The notes beneath the pieces were generated by a model, which ran no database searches, had not been told where the DNA came from, and worked only from the letters and a program-made list of their open reading frames with translations. Below, piece after piece: positions 9,297 through 17,639 of a stretch of DNA of 64,000 nt (positions are counted from its first letter, which is position 1; each line of letters opens with the position of its first letter). The translations under genes and the position numbers were made by a program. The stretch comes from Deltaproteobacteria bacterium (GTDB taxonomy: Bacteria > Desulfobacterota > GWC2-55-46): NCBI GenBank assembly GCA_015075075.1, contig JABTVA010000003.1, forward strand, positions 157,687 through 221,686. Reading direction: 5' to 3'.

Positions 9297-9418
9297 GCAT
9301 GTAGGAATGCGGTCCTGAAAACAGATTTCCTTCCCTGGCCGCAGGGGAAAATAACAAGAACGATACGGGCGTTAACCGCCCCTGCGAAAGAATCGGGGAA
9401 AAAGCGGCAAGGCGCGGG

Positions 9419-9655
9419 TTATTTCCCGGCTTTTTTATTGATGTACTCTATCGCATCCTGGACGGTCTTTATCTTCTCGGCGTCCTCGTCGGGTATCTCT
9501 ATCCCGAACTCCTCCTCGAAGGCCATTACCATCTCGACGGTGTCGAGGGAGTCGGCCCCGAGGTCGTCCACGAATGAGGCCTGCTGGGTGACCTCGTCCT
9601 CGGTCACGTCCAGCTGGTCTATTATTATTTTCTTGACCTTATTCTCAACAGACAT
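9419..9655 (-). CDS. acpP: Acyl carrier protein
   Basis: 78 residues, highly acidic. The phosphopantetheine attachment Ser36 is in [20 protein letters not shown]; the C-terminal [11 protein letters not shown] helix is typical. It carries growing acyl chains and may also supply octanoyl-ACP for lipoate and pimeloyl intermediates for biotin, both encoded in this window. The order fabG-acpP-fabF is standard. Confidence 0.97.
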   Translation of the reverse strand: MSVENKVKKIIIDQLDVTEDEVTQQASFVDDLGADSLDTVEMVMAFEEEFGIEIPDEDAEKIKTVQDAIEYINKKAGK

Positions 9656-9755
9656 TCTTCCCTCCTAAAATATTATCCGGAAAATACCCGCCTTTTGCGC
9701 CAGACCCCAGTGTATAACACACCTACAGGGAGGTTGTCAATTTTAAACATGCGCC

Positions 9756-10496
9756 CTACTGCATGGCCATGCTGGTTATGTTGAGGACGTGCCCTGTTAT
9801 GTAGCCCGAGGCGTTCGAGGAGAGGAAAAGGACGCCGTTTGCCACGTCCGCGGGGCCGCCGAGCCTGCCGAGTGGTATCCTGTCCATGAGATCCTTTTTT
9901 ACGTTCTCGGTAAGGGCGTCGGTCATGGCCGTCTCTATGAAGCCCGGGGCCACGGCGTTGCAGGTTATGTTCCTGCTCGCGAACTCCCTGGCTATGGTCT
10001 TCGTGAGGCCGATGAGGCCGGCCTTGCTCGCGGAATAGTTCGCCTGCCCGGCGTTCCCGACTACGCCCACGACCGAGGCTATGTTCACGATCCTCCCCCA
10101 GCGCGCCTTGGTCATGTACTTCAAGACGGCCTTGGTGCAGTTGAACGCGCCCTTCAGGTTCACGTTCATTACCAAGTCCCAGTCCTCCTCGGTCATCCTG
10201 AGGACGAGGCCGTCCCTGGTTATGCCTGCGTTATTTACGAGTATGTGGATGGCCTCGAACTCCTTGAATATCTTTTCCGCCGCCTCCTCGCACTCCTTGA
10301 GGTTCGTTACGTCGAGCTTAAGGGCCATAGCGCGCCTGCCCATCGCCTTGATGGAGTTGGCCACCTCGGTCGCCTTCTCGAGGTTCACATCGGCCACGGC
10401 CACGTCGGCCCCGTAAGAGCCGAGCTTCTCTGCTATCGACCTGCCTATGCCCTGCGCGCCGCCCGTAACGAGGGCTATCCTTCCGGTTACGTTCAT
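9756..10496 (-). CDS. fabG: 3-oxoacyl-ACP reductase
   Basis: 246 residues, short-chain dehydrogenase reducing 3-oxoacyl-ACP with NADPH. TGGAQGIG is the cofactor motif, NNAG the structural motif, and Ser plus Y-x3-K (NYSASKAG) the catalytic set. The ATG at 10,496 follows GAGGAGG closely and begins exactly at MNVTGRIALVTGG; the frame stays open upstream into a repeat copy, which is not coding. The C-terminus reads GHVLNITSMAMQ where the family has VNGGM; the substitution of the Gly pair is unusual. Confidence 0.94.
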   Translation of the reverse strand: MNVTGRIALVTGGAQGIGRSIAEKLGSYGADVAVADVNLEKATEVANSIKAMGRRAMALKLDVTNLKECEEAAEKIFKEFEAIHILVNNAGITRDGLVLRMTEEDWDLVMNVNLKGAFNCTKAVLKYMTKARWGRIVNIASVVGVVGNAGQANYSASKAGLIGLTKTIAREFASRNITCNAVAPGFIETAMTDALTENVKKDLMDRIPLGRLGGPADVANGVLFLSSNASGYITGHVLNITSMAMQ

Positions 10497-10515
10497 GAGT
10501 ACCTCCTCTTTTAAA

Positions 10516-10633
10516 GGCTGCTGAAAAAGTCCATCTGCTTCGTTGTCTTCGTCGCTCGTCACTGCGGCGTACAAAATAGTACGCCTCATTCCCAGTTTCT
10601 CGACGCCTCGCATCTGGAGCTTTTTGAGCAGCC
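10516..10633 (-). repeat. Repeat family A, copy 3 (inverted orientation)
   Basis: GGCTGCTGAAAAAGTCCATC at the left and CTTTTTGAGCAGCC at the right: the family A element in reverse orientation. It sits between fabD and fabG, only 20 nt upstream of the fabG start, inside what is otherwise a tight operon. Confidence 0.85.
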
Positions 10634-10687
10634 TAAGCGAATTTTACGTTTTTCTGCACCCTGTTAAATCGAGCTGGCCTGAACCGC

Positions 10688-11629
10688 TTACGCCTCGAGC
10701 AAAGGAAGCGCCTTCTCGATGTCGCCTGACTCCGATACGTTCAGGGCGTTAATGTCCTTCTCTATCCTCTTTACGAGGCCGGTAAGCACCTTGCCCGGGC
10801 CGACCTCGACGATGGTATCGACCCCGTCGGCCTTCATCTGCCGCACTATATCAACCCACCTCACGGGGCTCGTGAGCTGGAGGCAAAGGAGCTCCTTGAC
10901 CCTTGAGGCGTCCTTTACAGGCGCGGCCTCGACATTGGTATATACGGGCACGCTGAGGCCGTATACGCTTATCTTCTCAAGCTCCTCGCCGAGGCGCTCG
11001 CTCGCCTTCTCCATAAGGGGCGAATGCGAAGGGGCGCTCACCTGTAGCGGCACCACCCTCTTCGCGCCCCTCTCCTTGGCGAGGTTTGCGGCTATCTCGA
11101 CGGCGGCGGCGCTGCCGGATATGACTATCTGGTCAGGGGTGTTTATGTTGGCCGGGACCACCTGGGCAGTGTCTATGGACGCGGAATCGCATATGACCTG
11201 GACCGTAGCGAGGTCGAGCCCCAGTATGGCGCTCATCTTTCCCGCGCCCTGCGGCACGCTCTCCTGCATGAATTTCCCGCGTAGATGGACGAGCCGGACG
11301 GCGTCCCTGAAATCGAGCGCGCCTGAGGCCACAAGGGCCGTGTACTCTCCGAGGCTGTGCCCGGCCATGCAGGCCGGGGTGAAATCCGTCCTCTCGCCGA
11401 GCGCCCGAAGCGCCGCGATGGAGGCCGCGAGGAGCGCGGGCTGCGTATATTCGGTCCTGTCGAGGAGGTCCGCAGGCCCTTCGAACGCAAGCTTCGAAAG
11501 GCCGTACCCCATCGCCTCGTCAGCCTCTGCAAAGGTCCTTTTTGCGGCCTCCGAGGAATCGTAAAAACTCCTGCACATGCCCACGGACTGCGAACCCTGC
11601 CCCGGGAATACGAAGGCTACCTTGCCCAT
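10688..11629 (-). CDS. fabD: Malonyl-CoA:ACP transacylase
   Basis: 313 residues; loads malonyl groups onto ACP. FVFPGQGSQSVGM is the family start, the nucleophile Ser92 lies in GHSLGEY, the catalytic His is in SAPSHSPLM, and the malonyl-binding Arg is in LVHLRGKFMQ. Between fabH and fabG as expected, though separated from fabG by a repeat and from fabH by a 166-nt AT-rich palindrome. Confidence 0.96.
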   Translation of the reverse strand: MGKVAFVFPGQGSQSVGMCRSFYDSSEAAKRTFAEADEAMGYGLSKLAFEGPADLLDRTEYTQPALLAASIAALRALGERTDFTPACMAGHSLGEYTALVASGALDFRDAVRLVHLRGKFMQESVPQGAGKMSAILGLDLATVQVICDSASIDTAQVVPANINTPDQIVISGSAAAVEIAANLAKERGAKRVVPLQVSAPSHSPLMEKASERLGEELEKISVYGLSVPVYTNVEAAPVKDASRVKELLCLQLTSPVRWVDIVRQMKADGVDTIVEVGPGKVLTGLVKRIEKDINALNVSESGDIEKALPLLEA

Positions 11630-11693
11630 CAGACCGTTCTCCTAAGGATTACTTCTAATATTGATGTATTAACAAAATATATTTCTAAACCCC

Positions 11694-11780
11694 CTCTTTT
11701 CTAAAGAGGCTGGTGAGATTATCTTGCAGGGTGCGCTATGCGCACCATTAAAATCCCCATCTGTCTCATTTAGAAAAGAG
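11694..11780. repeat. AT-rich inverted repeat between fabH and fabD
   Basis: CTCTTTTCTAAA (11,694-11,705) and TTTAGAAAAGAG (11,769-11,780) are perfect 12-bp inverted repeats. Inside is a second hairpin, GGTGCGC and GCGCACC around TAT. No similar copy was recognised elsewhere in the window. Confidence 0.6.
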
Positions 11781-11795
11781 AGACACCAGTTTCAG

Positions 11796-12767
11796 TCACC
11801 ACCTAACGGCTGCCGAAGCCCATGTGAGCCCGCCGCCAAAGGCCACGAACAATATTATGTCGTTGTCCTTTACTTTTCCGTCCCTAACCGCCTCGTCGAG
11901 GGCTATGGGGATCGAGGCGGCGGAGGTGTTCCCGTACCTGTCGAGGTTAGTATAGACCCTTTCCTCGGGGAGCTTTAGCCTCTCCCTGGCGGCGTTTATT
12001 ATCCTCATGTTGGCCTGGTGTGGGATGAGTAGAGATATGTCCTCGGGCTTAAGCCCAGTGTCCTCCATCACCTCTTTTATGGCCTGGCCCATCGTGCGGA
12101 CAGCTATCTTGAATGTCTCGTTGCCGTTCATTACGAGGTAGGGCTGCTCGTTGCCCTTCTCGAACGGATTGTCCGGCCGGGAGGCCCTGCAATAAAGGGT
12201 GTCCCAGTGCCTTCCATCGGAATGGATGCGGCATGAGAGAACGCCCCTCGACCCCTTTTCCGCGGAGAGTACGGCTGCGCCGGCCCCGTCGCCGAAGAGG
12301 ACGCAGGTGGACCTGTCCTTCCAGTCTATGAGGTTGGAGAACTTGTCGACCCCGATTACCAGGGCCTTCCCTGCCCCGCCTGACCTCAAGTACCTGTCGG
12401 CTATGTCCAGCGCGTAGAGGAACCCGGAGCAGGCAGCGGAGACGTCGAAAGCCGCTGCCCCGGCCTTTATGCCGAGCTCGGCCTGTATAAGGCAGGCTAC
12501 TGACGGAAAGGCCATCTCGGCGGTCACGGTGCCGACTACCACGAGGTCTATGTCCTTTGCCGACAGCCCCGCGGCCTTGAGAGCCGCCTTCGCGGCCCTG
12601 GCCGCCATCCCGGAGGCGGTCTCCCCGGCGGAAATCCTCCGCTCCCTTATCCCGGTGCGGGTGGATATCCATTCGTCCGAGGTCTCGACCATGCCCTCCA
12701 GATCGCGGTTGGTGAGCACCTTTTCCGGCACGTAAGAGCCGGTGCCTATTATCCTCGACCGGAGCAT
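11796..12767 (-). CDS. fabH: 3-oxoacyl-ACP synthase III
   Basis: 323 residues; first condensation of fatty acid synthesis (acyl-CoA plus malonyl-ACP). The start MLRSRIIGTGSYVPEK at 12,767 is 2 nt after the plsX stop. Catalytic Cys113 is in DVSAACSGF, the His in IPHQANMRI and the Asn in RYGNTSAAS. The frame is open further upstream through the damaged plsX region, but that is not part of the protein. Confidence 0.96.
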   Translation of the reverse strand: MLRSRIIGTGSYVPEKVLTNRDLEGMVETSDEWISTRTGIRERRISAGETASGMAARAAKAALKAAGLSAKDIDLVVVGTVTAEMAFPSVACLIQAELGIKAGAAAFDVSAACSGFLYALDIADRYLRSGGAGKALVIGVDKFSNLIDWKDRSTCVLFGDGAGAAVLSAEKGSRGVLSCRIHSDGRHWDTLYCRASRPDNPFEKGNEQPYLVMNGNETFKIAVRTMGQAIKEVMEDTGLKPEDISLLIPHQANMRIINAARERLKLPEERVYTNLDRYGNTSAASIPIALDEAVRDGKVKDNDIILFVAFGGGLTWASAAVRW

Positions 12768-12769
12768 TA

Positions 12770-13808
12770 CTAACTGCCCGAGACGGCTTCGCTGCGGCCG
12801 TTCTTCATGAGGTCGTGGTTTTTTTCCATCTCTTCCATCAGGTGGGAGTTCACGTTCCCCTGTGCGTACTCGTGGGCGCGCAAGACCGCGTTCCTCATGG
12901 CCTTGGCGTTCGACCTGCCGTGGCTTATGATGCAGACGCCCTCTATGCCGAGGAGCGGCGCGCCGCCGTACTCCGAATAGTCTATTTTCTTTTTGAGCCT
13001 CTTGAAAGCGCCCTTTGAGAGGAGATAGCCTATCCTCGACGGGAGGCTCGACATTATCTCGTTCTTGAGCATTGTGGTCACGGCCTCGACAAGGCCCTAG
13101 CTGAGCTTTTGAGCACCACATTACTGACGAGAAGCGTCGGTCAGCGACCACGTCCACCCTGCCCTGGTATATGTCCCTGCCCTCGACGTATCATAGGTAG
13201 TTTATGGAGGCCTTCTTTAAAAGGGCGTGAGTCTCCCTCGTAAGCTCGTTACCCTTGCCGTCCTCCTCGCCGTTCGAGAGGAGGCCGACCCTGGGCCTCT
13301 TTTCCTTCAGGACGTACCTTGCGTAGACCTCGCCCATGAGGGCGCACTGTAATAGGTGCACTGGCGTGCAATCGACGTTGCCGCCCACGTCGAGCACTAT
13401 GGCCGGGTCTTTTATGGTGGGGACGGATACGGCTATGGCGGGCCTGTCGATGCCCTTTACCTTCTTAAGGAGGAGTATCCCTGCGGCCATTGCCGCGCCG
13501 GAGTTCCCGGCGCTCACTACGGCCCCGGCCTCTCCGCTCCGTACGAGCTCGAAGCAGACCCGTAGCGACGAGTCCTTCTTTTTCCTGACGGCCTGTGTGG
13601 GGGATTCGTCCATGCCCACGACCTCAGAGGCGTGGACGATGGAGACGTTGGACGGAACGCCCTTGTGCTTCGCAAGCTCGTCCTCTACCCGGGATTTGTC
13701 TCCGACGAGGACGATTGGGATATTGAGCTCGCTCGCGGCCCGGACGGCCCCTTCTACAACCGTGGCGGGGGCAAAGTCCCCGCCCATCGCGTCAACGGCA
13801 ATCTTCAT
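12770..13808 (-). pseudogene. plsX: Phosphate acyltransferase PlsX, broken by a ~120-bp patch of indels
   Basis: PlsX makes acyl-phosphate for phospholipid synthesis. Residues 1-205 ([14 protein letters not shown]... to KKASINYL) are clean and stop at ~13,191; the last ~103 residues (MSSLPSRIGYLLSKGAFK, YSEYGGAPLLGIEG, ISHGRSNAKAMRNA) are clean from ~13,081. Between them the DNA still resembles the family's YVEGRDIYQGRVDVV stretch but carries several small insertions, deletions and substitutions. An essential gene with perfect ends and one noisy patch suggests a sequence problem rather than decay. Neighbours rpmF and fabH are intact. Confidence 0.85.
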
Positions 13809-13907
13809 CTCTATTCGGCTGAGAACGCAAAAAAGGGTGCGGCTCCCGGCAAGGCCGGTTTAAAGGCCTTTTCGGAAGCCGTGGAGGTTGATGAAAGGAG
13901 CACGGCC

Positions 13908-14093
13908 TTAGACGGCCTCTTTCTTCTTGATAATAGTCCTGCCCTTGTATGTGCCGCAGCTCGGGCAGACGTGGTGCGGGCGCTTGGGCTCGCCGCACTG
14001 GGGGCAGGTGGAGACCGCCGGAGCGGACAGCGCGTCATGGCTCCTTCTCTGGCCCCTCTTGCAGCTCGAATGTCTTTTCTTGGGGTTCGGCAT
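13908..14093 (-). CDS. rpmF: 50S ribosomal protein L32
   Basis: 61 residues. [20 protein letters not shown] is the basic N-terminus; [17 protein letters not shown] is the four-Cys zinc ribbon of the zinc-binding form. It lies between yceD and plsX as in most bacteria. Confidence 0.97.
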   Translation of the reverse strand: MPNPKKRHSSCKRGQRRSHDALSAPAVSTCPQCGEPKRPHHVCPSCGTYKGRTIIKKKEAV

Positions 14094-14168
14094 CTCAAAA
14101 ACCTCTCTTTTCGGTTTGGATTCGTATGGAAGTTATCTAAGGTACGCCTTATATGTTCCGTTTTCTGC

Positions 14169-14283
14169 TGTCATTGCGAGGAGCTTTAGCTCCGAAGCAA
14201 TCTCAAAACACATGATTGTTTAAAGACGAGATTGCTTCCCGCCACGCTTCGCTCGCGGCTTCGGCTCACACGCTCGCAATGAC
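14169..14283 (+). repeat. Repeat family B core palindrome
   Basis: TGTCATTGCGAGGAGC, GAAGCAATCTC, a middle part, GAGATTGCTTCCCG and CGCTCGCAATGAC form a long imperfect palindrome of a type common in many bacterial genomes. It occupies the 14,094-14,439 gap between yceD and rpmF; nothing else is recognisable there. Confidence 0.8.
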
Positions 14284-14439
14284 CGACGAATGAATTTATC
14301 GGGCCTCCCCTATAATGCCGAGTGGTTCCGCACACTCGAAGGCCGCTCAGCCGGGCATGTTCCCCGGACCACACCTTTATATAGGATTTGGCCGCGCTCT
14401 TCAATAATAAAAATCACGGGCGTAAATCGCCGCGCCCTG

Positions 14440-14961
14440 TCAGGGCTTGAATTCCTTGAGCTTGGCGAGCCTCGGGTCTGTCTTATCCTCGCCCCCGCAG
14501 CCGCACTCGCCGAGGTTCAGGTCGGCCCCGCACTTCGGGCAGAGCCCCTTGCAGTCCGCCCTGCAAAGCGGCTGCATGGGTAGCTCAAGGGCTATCTGGC
14601 CCAGGAGCACCTCGGAGGTGTCGAGGGTGTCTCCCGCTATGAAGTTCACGTCCATGTCCTCGGGCTTGAGCTCCTTTTCCCTCTCAGGCTCCCTGCCCAG
14701 CTCGTAATAGGAGGCGAAGTCGGATGCGTAAGGGTACTCGAACTCATTAAGGCACCTGCTGCACTCTACCTTGATGCCCGCCTTTATGTCGCCGGAGACG
14801 AATACGCTCTGCCCCCTCTTTGAGACCTCAAGGTGGGCCTTGACGGGAGTCGAAAAATCGAGGTCGAGCTTCCCTCCGGCGAATTCCTTCAAAGCCGCGC
14901 CGCTCTCTTCGATGTCGAGCGAAAGACCTGAAGGCGGTATGTCCTCTATCCTTATCTTCAT
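14440..14961 (-). CDS. yceD: YceD/DUF177 family protein
   Basis: 173 residues. A four-Cys site is formed by CSRC (near residue 81) and later CRADCKGLCPKCG; the C-terminus carries GECGCGG. The family is linked to 23S rRNA accumulation and almost always precedes rpmF, as here. First gene of the fatty acid operon, with a good promoter 30-55 nt upstream of its start. Confidence 0.9.
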   Translation of the reverse strand: MKIRIEDIPPSGLSLDIEESGAALKEFAGGKLDLDFSTPVKAHLEVSKRGQSVFVSGDIKAGIKVECSRCLNEFEYPYASDFASYYELGREPEREKELKPEDMDVNFIAGDTLDTSEVLLGQIALELPMQPLCRADCKGLCPKCGADLNLGECGCGGEDKTDPRLAKLKEFKP

Positions 14962-14986
14962 ATATTGCCCCGCATAAAGACCTATA

Positions 14987-15016
14987 AGTATACAAGAATC
15001 GGTTCGATAGTGTCAA
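14987..15016 (-). promoter_or_regulatory. Sigma70-like promoter for yceD
   Basis: TTGACA at 15,016-15,011 and TATACT at 14,992-14,987 on the minus strand, with an 18-bp spacer. Likely promoter of the yceD-rpmF-plsX-fab operon. Confidence 0.75.
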
Positions 15017-15026
15017 CAGAATTTGC

Positions 15027-15055
15027 TTGACTTGGACGGCCAAGGTAATTATATT
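15027..15055 (+). promoter_or_regulatory. Sigma70-like promoter for tRNA-Gln
   Basis: TTGACT (15,027-15,032), a 17-bp spacer and TATATT (15,050-15,055), 20 nt before the tRNA. It is divergent from the yceD promoter; the two -35 boxes are only 10 bp apart. Confidence 0.75.
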
Positions 15056-15075
15056 GGAATATCTTTGTCCGAGAT

Positions 15076-15149
15076 TGGGGGATCGTCTAACGGCAGGACA
15101 ACGGGCTCTGAACTCGTTTATCCAGGTTCGAATCCTGGTCCCCCAGCCA
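15076..15149 (+). tRNA. tRNA-Gln (CUG anticodon)
   Basis: Acceptor arm TGGGGGA/TCCCCCA, anticodon arm ACGGG-CTCTGAA-CTCGT with anticodon CTG, T arm CCAGG-TTCGAAT-CCTGG, discriminator G and an encoded CCA. All stems form, with one G-U pair in the anticodon stem. Confidence 0.95.
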
Positions 15150-15157
15150 GAAAATCA

Positions 15158-15187
15158 AAGGGGTTACAGCGGAAGCTGTAACCCCTT
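15158..15187 (+). terminator. Strong hairpin after tRNA-Gln
   Basis: AAGGGGTTACAGC pairs perfectly with GCTGTAACCCCTT around a GGAA tetraloop, 9 nt after the tRNA. There is no long T run, so it may act as a processing or termination signal. Confidence 0.65.
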
Positions 15188-15300
15188 ATTGCATTTCGGG
15201 GGCGGGGTGGGGTAATCTATTCGAACGATTAAGGTTTTAAAATCAGATGCGATGTGGGCGGTGCCCACCCGACGAAACCAATATCATTCGGAGCCTAATC

Positions 15301-16329
15301 ATGAAATTTCCGTGCGAAAATTTGCTTATCAAACTATGGGAAACCTTATCAGAAAAGGGAATTGGTTCATTACTTGGCCCTTGGCAAACGAGACGAATGG
15401 GCTGTGCAAGCACAGATGTACGAGTACAAGAGAAGCTTGCATTAGCCCAAGCAGAAAAATATGTGGAAGAGATTCGTTCTGGTCGTATGACATTCTCTAA
15501 AGGCCAACTTATCGCTGCACCTACCTCCTCCTTACCAGATAAAGAGCCAAAACAAATTCCAGATCATGTTATATCGCCTAAAATAGATTATGGTTTACTA
15601 TTGAATATGATTAATTCAAATAATGCAGCAGAAAATCTCAGACGCGAAATAAATATCAGCAAAGCTCTTTTGCAAGCCGAAGAAGAATTAGAACAAAACC
15701 CACAGGAACCGATGGAAAAGAACATTGATGAAGATTGGTTATATCGGTGGCGAGATTATGCAAGCAATGTTTCAGTAGAAGAACTCCAAAGCATATGGGG
15801 CAGGTTATTAGCAGGTGAGATCAAGGCTCCAGGGAGTTTCTCCTTAAGAACATTAGATTTTTTGAAAAGTATCTCGAAATCAGATGCGGAATCAATAACA
15901 AACTTATTACGCTTTGCAATTGCCAACGTTGTTTTTCGTGGAGACAAAGAATTACTTAATAATGAAAACTTAACGTTTGACTTCCTGCTGGAGATGCAGG
16001 AGCTTGGATTGATTTCTGGTGTCGAGACTAGCCTTGAAAGCACGTTTAACTCTGTTGATAAGAATAGATTTGTTGTTGCTCTGCTTTCGCATGGCAAGGT
16101 CTTAGTCGCAAAGCATGATGACCCCATAAAAAAACTCAAATTAAAACCAATATGCAAAATTTCTACACTTGGACAGCAAATACTTAATCTTGGCAAGTTT
16201 GAACCTCATGAAAAGTATCTTCACAAAGTTGGGGAATCTATAAAGAATCAAGGCTTTGAAATCGAATTAGCCGATTATGTAAAAATCAGCAGTAAATTAA
16301 TCAATTATTCGAATGCAAAAAAAATCTAG
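15301..16329 (+). CDS. DUF2806 family protein on an AT-rich insert
   Basis: 342 residues from the ATG at 15,301. KGIGSLLGPWQTRR near the N-terminus, DEDWLYRWRDYASNVS at ~145 and ELQSIWGRLLAGEIKAPG with SFSLRTLDFLK following fit the DUF2806 pattern; no enzyme motif or membrane segment is evident. Base composition is unlike the neighbours: one 60-base line (15,901-15,960) counts 33 % GC, and codons are AT-ending. With its place just after tRNA-Gln this points to horizontal acquisition, though no integrase and no second copy of the tRNA 3' end is seen. DUF2806 genes often occur in accessory regions; a defence role is only speculation. Confidence 0.75.
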   Translation: MKFPCENLLIKLWETLSEKGIGSLLGPWQTRRMGCASTDVRVQEKLALAQAEKYVEEIRSGRMTFSKGQLIAAPTSSLPDKEPKQIPDHVISPKIDYGLLLNMINSNNAAENLRREINISKALLQAEEELEQNPQEPMEKNIDEDWLYRWRDYASNVSVEELQSIWGRLLAGEIKAPGSFSLRTLDFLKSISKSDAESITNLLRFAIANVVFRGDKELLNNENLTFDFLLEMQELGLISGVETSLESTFNSVDKNRFVVALLSHGKVLVAKHDDPIKKLKLKPICKISTLGQQILNLGKFEPHEKYLHKVGESIKNQGFEIELADYVKISSKLINYSNAKKI

Positions 16330-16333
16330 CCCG

Positions 16334-16359
16334 GTTGGGTTAGCGGAGCGTAACCCAAC
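16334..16359 (+). terminator. Hairpin after the DUF2806 gene
   Basis: GTTGGGTTA and TAACCCAAC are perfect inverted repeats around GCGGAGCG, 4 nt after the stop codon. Similar GTTGGGTTACG palindromes are common intergenic repeats; it may also terminate transcription. Confidence 0.6.
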
Positions 16360-16516
16360 AAAACCTTTTCCGCTCTTTACAACCTGATATCGTCAGGATT
16401 GTAGGCTAGCCCCCCACCATTTTTCTTCCAAAGTCTCCGCTCTGGATTTCCCCGAGGCAATCACATATAATGCCCCTATTGTTCTAAATCCCCGCCTAAC
16501 CCACAGGAGAAAATAA

Positions 16517-17173
16517 ATGAGATGCGCCAAGCTCTTTATAACCACCATTATCGCTGTTCTGTTATTGAACGCCTCATATGCGTTCGCCGGGCCGCAGCAC
16601 ACCGGGGTCGTCCTTGAGGCCGCCTCGGGTGGAGGGTACACATATCTGAAGGTCGATGAAAACGGAGAAACATTCTGGATCGCGGGGCCGGAAGCTCCCG
16701 TAAGCACAGGGGCGACGGTCAGCTTTTCCGAACAGATATGGATGCCTAACTTTACGAGCAAGGCGCTGAACCGCACATTCGAGAAGATATTGTTCGTAGA
16801 CGGAATTTACGCCGCTTCACCCGAGACAAGCCCGTCCGCAGAGGCGCAGGATGCACCCGCTAAGCCGGCCCAGCCTGCTACGGCATATACCATCAAGGAA
16901 ATATACACCAAGAGGTATGAATTAAGCGGACAGCCCGTCAAGGTGCGCGGGAATGTCGTAAAGGTATCGGAAAACATCATGGGGAAGACCTGGGTGCACA
17001 TCAAGGACGGCACGGGAAACGAAGGCCGCGATACGCTTATATTCCTTTCAAAGGGTGACTCGGCGGCGGTCGGGTCTGTCGTGACCGCCGAGGGCGTGCT
17101 TGAAACGGACAAGAATTTCGGGTTCGGATATTTTTACTCCGTGATAGTAGACGGGTCGACCTTCTCGGAATAA
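16517..17173 (+). CDS. Exported protein with two OB-fold-like domains
   Basis: 218 residues. A signal peptide (MRCAKLFITTIIAVLLLNASYAFA) precedes an NrfJ-like domain (HTGVVLEAASGGGYTYLKV, then ENGETFWIAGP) and, after a Pro/Ala-rich linker, a second OB-fold (VKVRGNVVKVSENIMGKTWV, HIKDGTG, VVTAEGVLETDKNFGFGY). Such periplasmic proteins often accompany c-type cytochrome systems; the role is unknown. A good RBS (CAGGAG) precedes the start and a terminator follows. Confidence 0.75.
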   Translation: MRCAKLFITTIIAVLLLNASYAFAGPQHTGVVLEAASGGGYTYLKVDENGETFWIAGPEAPVSTGATVSFSEQIWMPNFTSKALNRTFEKILFVDGIYAASPETSPSAEAQDAPAKPAQPATAYTIKEIYTKRYELSGQPVKVRGNVVKVSENIMGKTWVHIKDGTGNEGRDTLIFLSKGDSAAVGSVVTAEGVLETDKNFGFGYFYSVIVDGSTFSE

Positions 17174-17213
17174 GAAACGCTTTAAAGCATAGTTCAATCT
17201 CGTAGTCTCTCAG

Positions 17214-17237
17214 GGGTGGGCTCTGCCCACCCTTTTT
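17214..17237 (+). terminator. Rho-independent terminator
   Basis: GGGTGGGC pairs with GCCCACCC around TCT, followed by TTTTT. The rest of the gap to 17,639 shows no convincing gene or structure. Confidence 0.85.
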
Positions 17238-17639
17238 CTTCCAAGCGTCTTCTCGGATTTCGGAATTCCCTCACTCGATCAAATCCGGATACGGCCCGGT
17301 TTTTTTTACGGCCCACCAATGCATCTGAATCTTTCCCCCATGCAATCCTGCCCCATGCGGCATTTATGCGAGGATTCTCAAAATCCGCTTTATTGATAAA
17401 GGATTCGGCGATATCCATCCGCCCGGCCCATCCCATCCTGCCGCAGTTCGTCTAAAAAAAATCAAGCAGCTCGCCGGATTTACAGGGCTTTTGAGGCACA
17501 GGCGGCGGCACCAGGCTTGCAATGTACTCGGCCATCCATAAATCGCGGAAAGGAGGCCAAGCGTTTTGAGGCCCCGGTGCGTCGCCCGGGCGGCAAGCCG
17601 GGAATGGCTTTTCATCCCAACTTTGCCGGAGGTATCCTG

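Noticed and set aside
15125..17200. Attachment-site duplication of the tRNA-Gln 3' end
   Set aside because: I looked for a second GGTTCGAATCCTGGTC-like segment downstream and found none, and there is no integrase, so integration by a tyrosine recombinase is not supported.
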